Below are positions 54,420 through 62,827 of a stretch of DNA of 64,000 bases, piece after piece (the stretch's first letter is position 1; each line of letters begins with the position of its first letter). The notes beneath the pieces are model-generated. The model had not been told where the DNA came from, did no database searches, and saw only the letters and a program-made list of their open reading frames with translations. The position numbers and the translations under genes are program-made. Source of the DNA: Scleromatobacter sp039920745 (GTDB taxonomy: Bacteria > Pseudomonadota > Gammaproteobacteria > Burkholderiales > Burkholderiaceae_C); assembly GCA_039920745.1 (NCBI GenBank), contig JBDSDD010000026.1:1-64000 (forward strand). The letters are read 5' to 3'.

Positions 54420-55442
54420 TCAGGGCCACAGGGCCATGAGCGCCTGCGCCAGGCGCGCGCCGCCGACGGTCAGCTGGTGCCTCTTGATCGGCGCCATCGA
54501 ATCGTCGTAGCGGCCCGTCACCGGCGCCGTCCACTGGCCGTTCTGCTGCGGGCTGAACCTCAGGTCGCCGATCGCCACGCGGGCTTGTGCGAGCGTCGCG
54601 CTGGCCCATTCGGTCGACCAGGTGTCCATCGGGCCGTGCGTCGCGGGCTCGGCGCGCGCGAGTACGAGCCACGCCGCATCGATGTGGTTCGAGTGCAGCG
54701 CCTCCGGGATGGCGTCCCAGGTCGCGTGCAGCGTCTCGCTGCGGTGGTTGGTCGCCACGCGGATCGTGATCACCTTGTTGCCGCCGCGCGTGTCCAGCGC
54801 CCGGTCGAAGGGAGCGGCCAGCGGCTCGACCACCGTGCCATTCGGGTCGAGGTACACCGTGCCGACGTGCAGTGGTTGCGTGATGTCGCCCGCGTAGTGC
54901 GCCAGCAGCAGCAGCGCCTCGCGCTTGTTCTTGATGTTGAACGGCGCCGGTGCGGGCTGGCCCTGCAGCACGCGCAGCGTCGCCGTGATCGCGGCGACGA
55001 TGTCGAACGCGCGCGTACCCGTGTCGCCCAATTGGTAGCGCTCGCGCTGGATCGATTCGTCGGTGTAGTGGTACTGCCTGTGGCACGACGCATCGTCGGG
55101 CGCATGCGGACAATTGGTGTCGTTGCGCTTGACGAAGTCGATCATCTCCGCCTCGCCCTGCGGCGTCTCGTAGATCGCGCACGCCGGGTCCTTGCCGGCG
55201 GCTGTGTAGGCGAAGTTCCTGCGCGGGTCGACGCCCTTGGCGCAGTCAGCCCATATCGCGGCCTGCTCCAGCGTCAGTCCGCGCAGCAGCGTGCGCACCT
55301 GCGCCTCGGCATGGGTGCCAGCGATCAGTCGGTCGGCCAGCGCGCCAATCGTCTGGTGCCCGTCTTCGCCCCAGGGCGCAGCGGCCGTGGTGAACAGGGC
55401 GGCAACGAGCGCGACGGCGCTGCGAAAGGTTTGACGTGGCAT
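54420..55442 (-). CDS. S1/P1-type nuclease, secreted
   Basis: 340 residues from the ATG at 55442 (GAGGA eight bases upstream). Signal peptide ending near TTAAA, then PWGEDGHQTIGALAD. The zinc trio of the S1/P1 family is suggested by Trp24, His29, ADCAKG (WADCAKG), the HYTDE segment and HYAGDITQPLHVG. These enzymes cut single-stranded DNA/RNA and remove 3'-phosphates in the periplasm or outside. The Pro before Trp24 means cleavage must fall after that Pro for the N-terminal Trp to act as ligand, or the site is variant. Longer open frame to 55535 ignored. Confidence 0.9.
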   Translation of the reverse strand: MPRQTFRSAVALVAALFTTAAAPWGEDGHQTIGALADRLIAGTHAEAQVRTLLRGLTLEQAAIWADCAKGVDPRRNFAYTAAGKDPACAIYETPQGEAEMIDFVKRNDTNCPHAPDDASCHRQYHYTDESIQRERYQLGDTGTRAFDIVAAITATLRVLQGQPAPAPFNIKNKREALLLLAHYAGDITQPLHVGTVYLDPNGTVVEPLAAPFDRALDTRGGNKVITIRVATNHRSETLHATWDAIPEALHSNHIDAAWLVLARAEPATHGPMDTWSTEWASATLAQARVAIGDLRFSPQQNGQWTAPVTGRYDDSMAPIKRHQLTVGGARLAQALMALWP

Positions 55443-55641
55443 CGAGGATTCCTCTGGACGAGCGGCTGGTAGTGCGCCGGCGCAGTGGACAGCGTGACGG
55501 GCCTGGGTGTCAATGTCACGCTGGCACGCACGCAATTCCTAGGGCTTGCGATCACATGCGACCCGCGCGTCTGCGGCGACAATCGCTGCTCGAACGACGC
55601 CCGCTCAACGGGCGCGAGGCAAGAGCAGCAGGGGGGTTTCG

Positions 55642-58176
55642 ATGATTGCAGGCAAGCGCGTTCGCGCGGCGCGGGTGGCGCTGGGCGTCGCAGGGATGCT
55701 GGCGGCCGTGGCCGCCGGGGCGGCGGACTACCGCATCGGTGCGACGCCGGCCTGGGTCCAGCCCGTTCCTTTCGACTCCGCGGCGCATCCGCAGGCCAAC
55801 GCCGCCAACGTCGCGTTCGGCACGCGCTTCGACCTGGTCGACGACCAGGTGCGGCTGACGCCCACCGGGCGCGAACGCTTCCACCACGTGGTCAGCGAGG
55901 CCGTCACCGCCAAGGGCATCGACGACTTGAGCCACCGCGAGGTCGATGTCGACCCGAGCTGGGAATCGCTGACGATCTCGCAGCTGGACGTCATCCGCGA
56001 CGGCAAGCGCGTGTCGCGACTGCGCGACCTGCAGGTCAAGGTGCTGCAGCGCGAGCGCGACCTCGAGTCGCGCATCTACGACGGCCGCAAGTCGCTCAAC
56101 CTCGACCTGCCGGACATCCGCGTCGGCGACATCGTCGAGTTTGCCTACACGCGCAGCGGCGCCAACCCGGTCTTCCAGGGCCACCAGTCCGGCGACTTCG
56201 ACATGGCATGGCGCGTGCCTGTCGCGCACCTGCATCGACGCTTGTCGTCGCCGAGCAGCCTGGGCCTGAATGTCGTCAATGTCGGCACGAGCACGCCGGC
56301 GGTGTCGACCGCCGCGGGCTTCGACGAGCGCGTGTGGGATCTGCAGGACGTGGCCGCGCTGCGCATGGAGTCGGCGGTGCCGGGCAGCTACAACCCGTAC
56401 CCGTGGGTGCAGTGGACCGACTTCGCGTCCTGGGGCAAGGTGGCGCGCTGGGCCGAGCCGCTCTACAAGGTGCCCACGCGCCTGAGCCCCGCGCTGCAGG
56501 CGGCCGTCGACGCGATCGCGCAGCAGTCGCCCGACGGCGACGCACGCATCGTCGCGGTGCTGCGGCTGGTGCAGCAACAGGTGCGCTATCTCGGCGTCGA
56601 GATCGGTGCCGGCACGCACGCGCCGAGCCTCCCCGATATCGTCTACGCGCGGCGCTGGGGCGACTGCAAGGAGAAGGCGCTGCTGATGGTGACGATGCTG
56701 CGTGCGCTCGGCGTCGTTGCGCATCCGGCGCTCGTCAACACCGATCGCCACGGCGCCATCGAGCACGACCTGCCCAACACCGGCGCGTTCGACCACGTCA
56801 TCACGCGCGTGCACTACAACGGCCTCGACTACTGGCTCGATCCGACGCGTTCGCCGCAGCAGGGCACGCTCTACACCGTGTCGCAGCCCGCCTATGGCCG
56901 GGCGCTGGTGCTGGACGGCGAGTCCTCGGCGCTGGCGGCGATGCCGGCGCAGACGCTCGCCGCGCACTCCCGCGAGGTGCAGATCGACGTCGACAGCCGC
57001 GACGGCGTCGACAAGCCGGTCAAGTACGATGTGCGCACCACCTATCGCGGCTTCTCGGCCGACATGATCCGCGACGACCTGAGCGACGGCGAGCGCGCCG
57101 AGCTGCAGCGGCGCTACGTGAACTTCTACGCCGCGAGCTACCCGGGCATCCAGGTCTCGCGGCCATTCGACGTGCGCGACGACACCCACGCCAACGCCAT
57201 CGTCGTCACCGAGCACTACACGATCAAGGACTTCTGGCCCGTCGACCCGAAGGGCGGACGCCAGGCCTGGTTCCGCGTGCCCGAGATCGACAACGAGCTC
57301 AAGACGCCCGAGGAGCCGATCCGCACGATGCCGCTGGCCGTGCACGGGCCGCAGTCGGTGCGCGAACAGGTGCGGGTGCAGCTGCCGCTGGCCTGGCCCG
57401 ACCGAGCCTACGAAAGATCGGTGGCCAATGACGCGTTCAAGCTGACCAAGTCGGTGCAGGTGCGCGGCCGCACGCTCACCACGGACTACCTGCTGGAGAT
57501 CACCAAGGACCAGGTCGAGTCGACGGCCGTCGCCAACTTCGCCGCCGACATCAACAAGGCCCAGGAACTGCTGGGCTACAGCCTGTCGACCGCCAAGGCC
57601 GACACGCCCCCGATCGGCGCAGCGGGCTTCACGGCGCTGCGCATCGTGGGCGGCTTCGCGGTGCTGTTCCTGTGCGGCTGGTGGGCGCTGGGGTTGCGTC
57701 GTGCGCGTACCGCCGCCCATGGGCCCGGGCAGACCGTCGAACCAGCCGAGCTCGCGCACCCGCTGGTGTCCGACGAGATGCTGCACACCCCGGCCCCGAG
57801 ACGTGCCGGCCGCTGGGTGCTGTGGTTCACCTGCCTGGCGAGCGCGGCGTTTGCGGGCTACTGCGCGTGGGCGTTGTTGACTGTCGACGAGCTGCCGACG
57901 CTGTTCACGACGGGCCTCGCGCTGCGCCTGGTGCCGCTGGCGTTCACGGCCGGCTGGTCCGGCATGCGGTTGTGGCAATCGCGCGGCGGTCGTGCGGCGC
58001 CGCCGTTGCCGTGGCGTTTCTTCGCGTTGCGCACCGTGATGCTGGCGATGTGGGCGGCCGGCATCCTGGTCGGCATGCATCGCGACGCGATGATCTGGGC
58101 GCTCGGAGCCTGGTTCCTGTGGATGGCGCTGCAATCGGCGCGCAATGCATGGACCCTTCTGAAGGCCCCGGTGTGA
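55642..58176 (+). CDS. DUF3857 and transglutaminase-like domain membrane protein
   Basis: 844 residues. Signal peptide (VALGVAGMLAAVAAGAA), then a DUF3857 domain (about residues 40-230), then a transglutaminase-like domain with the triad Cys342 (RRWGDCKEKALLM), His385 (FDHVI) and Asp400 (YWLDPT), a DUF3858-like region, and about four C-terminal membrane helices (VGGFAVLFLCGWWALGL; LWFTCLASAAFAGYCAWALL). The domain faces the periplasm. Function unknown. AGGGGGG lies about ten bases before the ATG at 55642, which begins the signal peptide. Confidence 0.9.
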   Translation: MIAGKRVRAARVALGVAGMLAAVAAGAADYRIGATPAWVQPVPFDSAAHPQANAANVAFGTRFDLVDDQVRLTPTGRERFHHVVSEAVTAKGIDDLSHREVDVDPSWESLTISQLDVIRDGKRVSRLRDLQVKVLQRERDLESRIYDGRKSLNLDLPDIRVGDIVEFAYTRSGANPVFQGHQSGDFDMAWRVPVAHLHRRLSSPSSLGLNVVNVGTSTPAVSTAAGFDERVWDLQDVAALRMESAVPGSYNPYPWVQWTDFASWGKVARWAEPLYKVPTRLSPALQAAVDAIAQQSPDGDARIVAVLRLVQQQVRYLGVEIGAGTHAPSLPDIVYARRWGDCKEKALLMVTMLRALGVVAHPALVNTDRHGAIEHDLPNTGAFDHVITRVHYNGLDYWLDPTRSPQQGTLYTVSQPAYGRALVLDGESSALAAMPAQTLAAHSREVQIDVDSRDGVDKPVKYDVRTTYRGFSADMIRDDLSDGERAELQRRYVNFYAASYPGIQVSRPFDVRDDTHANAIVVTEHYTIKDFWPVDPKGGRQAWFRVPEIDNELKTPEEPIRTMPLAVHGPQSVREQVRVQLPLAWPDRAYERSVANDAFKLTKSVQVRGRTLTTDYLLEITKDQVESTAVANFAADINKAQELLGYSLSTAKADTPPIGAAGFTALRIVGGFAVLFLCGWWALGLRRARTAAHGPGQTVEPAELAHPLVSDEMLHTPAPRRAGRWVLWFTCLASAAFAGYCAWALLTVDELPTLFTTGLALRLVPLAFTAGWSGMRLWQSRGGRAAPPLPWRFFALRTVMLAMWAAGILVGMHRDAMIWALGAWFLWMALQSARNAWTLLKAPV

Positions 58177-58183
58177 ACCCGTG

Positions 58184-58852
58184 TCAGTCCACGGCGTCCG
58201 GGCCGGGGATCACCGCCGTCGCCCACGGCGCGTGCAGACGCCACCCCAGCGACTCGTAGAGCGCGCGCCCCGCGGGCGTGGCCACGAGCACGCCCGCGTG
58301 ACGCCCGTGCGCATGCCCCAGCGCCTGCAGCGCGTGCATGACCGCACGCCCGAGGCCGCGCCGCTGGTGCGCGGGTTCGGTGACGATGCGGTCGTAGATC
58401 GCGCGCTGGTCGTCGAGCGCGAGATGCCCCGAAGCCGCGAGCGCGCCGTCGGGTGCATGCACCGCCACGTGAGCGCGCCGCGTGCGTGCGCCATCGTCGT
58501 CGACGTGCAGCGTGTAGCCCGCGGGCAGGGCAGTGCTGCCCTTGAACGGCGCGTCGCCGCAGACCAGCATGAATCCGTCCGGCTGCAGCTTCCACGGCAA
58601 GGGCAGCAGCGAGCGCAGTTCGTCAGCGGTGGCGCAGGCCTTCAGGAAGACCCAGGGCGTGGCGATGCTCGTGCCGAGCTCGCCCAGCGTCGGCGACGGC
58701 TGCGCGAACACGTAGCGGGCGACCTGGCGCGGGATGCCGACGTCGATGCGAAAGCCGTCGCCATGCGGCACCGGCGGCGCCACTTCGCGGGTGAGGGCCC
58801 AGCCGCGGATCCAGGCCATGAAGATGTCGGAGGGGGGGTTGGGGGTCTGCAT
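58184..58852 (-). CDS. GNAT-family N-acetyltransferase
   Basis: 222 residues from the ATG at 58852. The C-terminal half carries a standard GNAT core: SGHLALDDQRAIYDRIVTEP, then the acetyl-CoA loop HQRRGLGRAVMHALQALG (Q/R-x-x-G-x-G) and ALYESLGWRL near the end. The N-terminal half (AWIRGWALTREVAPPVPHGD) is not a GNAT fold I can name. No ribosome-binding site is obvious at the ATG at 58852, and the next in-frame ATG is at 58819. Substrate unknown. Convergent with the DUF3857 gene (seven bases between stops). Confidence 0.85.
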   Translation of the reverse strand: MQTPNPPSDIFMAWIRGWALTREVAPPVPHGDGFRIDVGIPRQVARYVFAQPSPTLGELGTSIATPWVFLKACATADELRSLLPLPWKLQPDGFMLVCGDAPFKGSTALPAGYTLHVDDDGARTRRAHVAVHAPDGALAASGHLALDDQRAIYDRIVTEPAHQRRGLGRAVMHALQALGHAHGRHAGVLVATPAGRALYESLGWRLHAPWATAVIPGPDAVD

Positions 58853-59051
58853 TCGCGCGATTATCGCGAGCGCCGACGCGTCTTCGCAGAGGATCATCGG
58901 TGTGCAGCGATGCAGGTCGGTGGGCGGATCGCACATCGCCGCGTGGCCACGTTGCAGCACGCCTGACACCCTGCTGGCCGCCTCGGGGGACCGGTAGAAC
59001 GCGTCGTCGCCGATCGCATCGCGGGCTGGGCTGCTGCCACAATGGACGCGC

Positions 59052-59139
59052 GCCCCGGTGGTGAAATTGGTCAGACACACGAGACTTAAAATCTCGCGCC
59101 TTCACGGGCATGGCGGTTCGAGTCCGCCCCGGGGCACCA
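59052..59139 (+). tRNA. tRNA-Leu (UAA)
   Basis: 88 bases, acceptor GCCCCGG/CCGGGGC, long variable arm (class II), anticodon TAA between CGAGA and TCTCG, T loop GTTCGAGTC, encoded CCA. Confidence 0.95.
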
Positions 59140-59265
59140 ATCGTCCAGCCCAGAATTCGAGCGTGCACGCTGGCCGACCTGGGCGAGTTCGGCGCCGCAC
59201 TTTCGAGCCCTGTCTTTGCGTGCTTTCTTTCGATTGCACGGGCATTTCCGCCCGGCCACGGCGCC

Positions 59266-60015
59266 TCAGAGCGATCCGATGACGACCTCGTACGGTGTCA
59301 TGCCCGCCGACGCGAACAGCGCCAACGTGACTGTCAGCCAAGGCCCGTCTGCGTGCACGGCGAAATCGTGGAGCCATTTGCGTGAGGCGCTCGCCCGGGG
59401 GAGCGGCGTTCCGACGAAGGCGAACGCGTCCTCGCGTTGGCCAAGTATCAGCGCGCGGATCGCCTGCGTGTTGCAGCAGTCCAGGCCGCGGTCGGCGACG
59501 GCCAGCGCATAGGCCCACTTGGCGATCGAGTGTGCGTAGGCGTGCGGGTCGTCCAGCGGCAGCGACAGGGCGACCGCCTGGCGGCTGGGCGTGCCCAGGT
59601 TGAGATGGCAGGCGACGAAGTCGATGGCGGGTGCGGCGTTCGTGCGATCGACGCCTGCCAGCAGTCCCGCGGGCTCGAAGGCCGGCAGCCGGAAGTGGCG
59701 TGGAAATGTGTCGGCCGTCAGCGTTGTCGATGGGCTGTCGGCGCCCGCGACGGCCACCGCTGGCAAGCGGCTGGGGCCCTTGCCGCGCGCGCGTCGGCGC
59801 TTCAACGCCAGCAGCGTCTTCGGCACGCTGAATTCGCGCTCCAGCGTGAGGTGTTCGTGGCGTCCGGTGATGCGGCGACACGCCTCGCAGACCGCGTCGC
59901 GCAAGCTGAGGCGGCCGCCGAGCGCTTGCGGGATCAGGTGCTCCTCGGTGCGCGGCACGCCCGTCGCGAGGCAGTACATGCAGCATGCCAGCGGCGCGCT
60001 GCGCAGCGGGCGCAT
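59266..60015 (-). CDS. HNH-endonuclease-like zinc-binding protein
   Basis: 249 residues from the ATG at 60015. The N-terminal 50 residues carry a zinc-knuckle HNH pattern: Cys12-x2-Cys15, then EEHLIPQALGG with His26, then Cys43-x2-Cys46. The remaining 200 residues (FPRHFRLPAFEPAG ... NTQAIRALILGQ ... AGMTPYEVVIG) look like a separate domain I cannot name. The function could be nuclease or merely a zinc-bound fold. There is no ribosome-binding site at 60015, and frames open much further upstream inside murI. Ends about 125 bases from tRNA-Leu. Confidence 0.65.
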   Translation of the reverse strand: MRPLRSAPLACCMYCLATGVPRTEEHLIPQALGGRLSLRDAVCEACRRITGRHEHLTLEREFSVPKTLLALKRRRARGKGPSRLPAVAVAGADSPSTTLTADTFPRHFRLPAFEPAGLLAGVDRTNAAPAIDFVACHLNLGTPSRQAVALSLPLDDPHAYAHSIAKWAYALAVADRGLDCCNTQAIRALILGQREDAFAFVGTPLPRASASRKWLHDFAVHADGPWLTVTLALFASAGMTPYEVVIGSL

Positions 60016-60065
60016 CGTGGTCGAGGCCCGCGCACGGGGCGCCCTTGCGGTCGGGAGCGGGGCGT

Positions 60066-60914
60066 TCAGCAGTGCATGTCCTGCACGTCCATGCGCAGGT
60101 CCAGCCAGCGTTGGGCGAAGCTGGCCAGGACGTGCGGCGAGCCACTGCTCCACATGCGCAACTGCGGCGCAACAGCCACGTCCGCGTCCGCTTCGCCGCG
60201 CTCGATGAGTTCGCTGGCGAAGCGGCCGGTCTGGCGCGCGATGGCTTCTGCGGTGTCGACCAGTTGCACGCCGGGCAGCGCGCGCTCGAACAGCTCGCGG
60301 GCGAACACATAGTGCGTGCAGCCGAGCACGGCCACGTCGACGCCGGCGTCGCGCAGCGGGGCGCAGTAGCGCTCGACGAGCACGTCCAGGCCGCTGCCCT
60401 GTGCGTCGGCGGCCTCGATGGCGTCGGCCAGACCGGGGCAGGGTTGCAGCACCAGCGTGGCGCCGTCGGCGTGGGCTTCGGCGAGCTTGCGGAACTTCTC
60501 GCTCGCCAGCGTGCGGGTGGTGGCGAGGACGCCGACGCGGCGCGCGGCGCTCAAAGCGACGGCGGGCTTCACCCCGGGCTCGACGCCCACCAGCGCCAGC
60601 GTGGGCGACGCGGCGCGCAGCCGGGCGACGGCTGCGGCCGTGGCGGTGTTGCAGGCGACGACGATCATCTGCGCGCCCTGGCCGCACAGGAAGCCGGCGA
60701 TGCGCTCGGAGCGGTCGCACAGAAATTCCTCGCTGCGGTCGCCGTAAGGCGCGTAGGCTGTGTCCGCCGCGTAAAGCAACTCGGCGTGCGGCAGGCGCGC
60801 GCGGATGGCCTGCAGCACCGAGAGGCCGCCGACGCCGGAGTCGAAGATGCCGATGCGCACCGGTCGAGGTGAGGCAGAAAGGGACACGGGAGCAGGGTGG
60901 GCTTGGCGCGACAT
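60066..60914 (-). CDS. murI: Glutamate racemase
   Basis: 282 residues. Supplies D-glutamate for peptidoglycan. Motifs: IGIFDSGVGGLSVL, the catalytic Cys88 in VVACNTATA and Cys199 in VAVLGCTHYV, plus the DTAYAPYGDRS segment. A TTG at 60923 is possible, but the ATG at 60914 is preferred. Its divergent neighbour etfB starts 150 bases away. Confidence 0.95.
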   Translation of the reverse strand: MSRQAHPAPVSLSASPRPVRIGIFDSGVGGLSVLQAIRARLPHAELLYAADTAYAPYGDRSEEFLCDRSERIAGFLCGQGAQMIVVACNTATAAAVARLRAASPTLALVGVEPGVKPAVALSAARRVGVLATTRTLASEKFRKLAEAHADGATLVLQPCPGLADAIEAADAQGSGLDVLVERYCAPLRDAGVDVAVLGCTHYVFARELFERALPGVQLVDTAEAIARQTGRFASELIERGEADADVAVAPQLRMWSSGSPHVLASFAQRWLDLRMDVQDMHC

Positions 60915-60960
60915 TGCGTGCAAGTCTATTGGAATCCTGGAGTGCTTGATCTAAAATAGC

Positions 60961-61043
60961 ACGATCGTTCGTTTTATTCTGCGGTTTTCGGAATCCACGG
61001 TCGCATGACCTCTAGAATCCATTCCGGTTTACGTTAACGTCAA
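60961..61043. promoter_or_regulatory. Candidate operators upstream of etfB
   Basis: ACGATCGT, a palindrome at 60961-60968 (inside AGCACGATCGTTCG), and TTTACGTTAACGTCAA at 61028-61043, an inverted-repeat-like element around GTTAAC. The second resembles sites for MerR-type LiuR regulators of fatty/branched-chain acid oxidation genes as I recall them; unverified. Confidence 0.4.
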
Positions 61044-61064
61044 TTGCTTTAGGAGTTCTGCGTC

Positions 61065-61814
61065 ATGAAGGTTCTGGTGCCTGTGAAACGCGTCGTCGAC
61101 TACAACGTGAAAGTTCGCGTGAAGTCGGACGGCACCGGCGTCGACATCGCCAACGTCAAGATGAGCATGAACCCGTTCGACGAGATCGCCGTCGAAGAGG
61201 CGGTGCGCTTGAAGGAAAAGGGCGTCGTCACCGAGATCATCGCCGTCTCCTGCGGCGTGACCCAGTGCCAGGAAACGCTGCGCACCGCGATGGCCATCGG
61301 CGCCGACCGCGCCATCCTCGTCGAGACCGACGTCGAACTGCAGCCGCTGGCCGTGGCCAAGCTGCTCAAGGCGCTGGTCGACAAGGAACAGCCGGGCCTG
61401 GTGATCCTGGGCAAGCAGGCCATCGACGACGACTGCAACCAGACCGGCCAGATGCTGGCCGCGCTGTGCGACCTGCCGCAAGCCACGTTCGCCTCGAAGG
61501 TCGAGCTGAGCGCCGACTCGGTCACCGTGTCGCGCGAAGTCGACGGTGGCTCGGAAACGCTGAAGCTCACGCTGCCCGCCATCATCACCACCGACCTGCG
61601 CCTGAACGAGCCGCGCTACGTCACGCTGCCCAACATCATGAAGGCGAAGAAGAAGACGCTGGAAGTGATCAAGCCGGACGCGTTGGGCGTGGACGTGACG
61701 CCGCGCATCAAGACGCTCAAGGTCAGCGAGCCGCCGAAGCGTGGCGCGGGCGTCAAGGTGCCCGACGTCGCAACGCTGGTTGCGAAGCTCAAGAACGAAG
61801 CCAAAGTCATCTAA
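61065..61814 (+). CDS. etfB: Electron transfer flavoprotein subunit beta
   Basis: 249 residues. AMP/FAD-binding small subunit: MKVLVPVKRVVDYNVKVRVK, KMSMNPFDEIAVEEAVRLKE, and the ETF-beta signature around VTEIIAVSCGVTQCQETLRT ... GADRAILVE. AGGAG lies about 11 bases before the ATG. Twelve bases before etfA. Takes electrons from acyl-CoA dehydrogenases. Confidence 0.97.
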   Translation: MKVLVPVKRVVDYNVKVRVKSDGTGVDIANVKMSMNPFDEIAVEEAVRLKEKGVVTEIIAVSCGVTQCQETLRTAMAIGADRAILVETDVELQPLAVAKLLKALVDKEQPGLVILGKQAIDDDCNQTGQMLAALCDLPQATFASKVELSADSVTVSREVDGGSETLKLTLPAIITTDLRLNEPRYVTLPNIMKAKKKTLEVIKPDALGVDVTPRIKTLKVSEPPKRGAGVKVPDVATLVAKLKNEAKVI

Positions 61815-61826
61815 AGAGACAACGAC

Positions 61827-62759
61827 ATGACCACTCTCGTCATTGCCGAACACGACAACGCGACCCTCAAGGGCTCGACGCTCAACACCATCACCGCCGC
61901 CGCGCAAGTGGGCGGTGATGTCCACGTGCTGGTGGCCGGCTTCAATGCCGCTGGCGTCGCTGCCGCGGCGGCCGCCGTCGCTGGCGTCGCCAAGGTGCTG
62001 CACGCCGACTCGCCGGCGCTGGCCGAAGGCCTCGCCGAGAACGTCGCGGCGCAGGTGCTGGCCGTCGCGTCGGCCTATAGCCACATCTTCTTTCCCGCCA
62101 CGGCCAGTGGCAAGAACGTCGCACCGCGCGTCGCCGCCAAGCTCGACGTCGGCCAACTGAGCGACATCAGCAAGGTCATCAGCGCCGACACCTTCGAGCG
62201 CCCGATCTACGCCGGCAACGCCATCGCCACGGTGCAATGCACGCAGGCCGTCAAGGTCGCCACCGTGCGCACCACTGGCTTCGATCCCGCGGCTGCAACC
62301 GGTGGTTCGGCCGCCGTGGAAACGCTGGTCGCCGTCGCCGACTCCGGCAAGAGCGCGTTCGTCGGCAAGGAGATCGCCAAGCTCGATCGCCCGGAGCTGA
62401 CCGCAGCCAAGATCATCGTCTCGGGCGGCCGTGCGATGGGTTCGAGCGAGAAGTTCAACGACGTGCTGACGCCGCTGGCCGACAAGCTGGGGGCCGCGCT
62501 CGGCGCCTCGCGCGCCGCCGTCGATGCGGGCTACGCCCCCAACGACTGGCAAGTGGGCCAGACCGGCAAGATCGTCGCGCCGCAGCTCTACATCGCCTGC
62601 GGCATCTCCGGGGCGATCCAGCACCTGGCCGGCATGAAGGATTCGAAGGTCATCGTGGCGATCAACAAGGACGAAGAGGCGCCGATCTTCTCGGTGGCCG
62701 ACTATGGGCTGGTCGCCGACCTGTTCGTGGCCGTGCCGGAACTGATCAAGGCCCTTTGA
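61827..62759 (+). CDS. etfA: Electron transfer flavoprotein subunit alpha
   Basis: 310 residues. The C-terminal FAD domain has SGGRAMGSSEKF, RAAVDAGYAPNDWQVGQTG, PQLYIACGISGAIQHLAGM and IVAINKDEEAPIFSVADYGL, the family fingerprint. Pairs with EtfB and passes electrons to ETF-ubiquinone oxidoreductase. A terminator follows, then an acyl-CoA dehydrogenase. Confidence 0.97.
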   Translation: MTTLVIAEHDNATLKGSTLNTITAAAQVGGDVHVLVAGFNAAGVAAAAAAVAGVAKVLHADSPALAEGLAENVAAQVLAVASAYSHIFFPATASGKNVAPRVAAKLDVGQLSDISKVISADTFERPIYAGNAIATVQCTQAVKVATVRTTGFDPAAATGGSAAVETLVAVADSGKSAFVGKEIAKLDRPELTAAKIIVSGGRAMGSSEKFNDVLTPLADKLGAALGASRAAVDAGYAPNDWQVGQTGKIVAPQLYIACGISGAIQHLAGMKDSKVIVAINKDEEAPIFSVADYGLVADLFVAVPELIKAL

Positions 62760-62779
62760 ACGGGCTTGGCTGAACGACA

Positions 62780-62808
62780 GGGGCGCTCTATCGAGGCGCC
62801 CTTTTTTT
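62780..62808 (+). terminator. Rho-independent terminator after etfA
   Basis: GGGCGC ... GCGCCC hairpin around CTCTATCGAG-type loop, followed by seven T. It separates etfBA from the dehydrogenase gene, at least partly. Confidence 0.85.
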
Positions 62809-62827
62809 GCGAGTTTTGGAGACAAAG

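Noticed and set aside
59052..59265. Integrated element attachment site at tRNA-Leu
   Set aside because: No integrase and no repeated 3' tRNA segment in the window.
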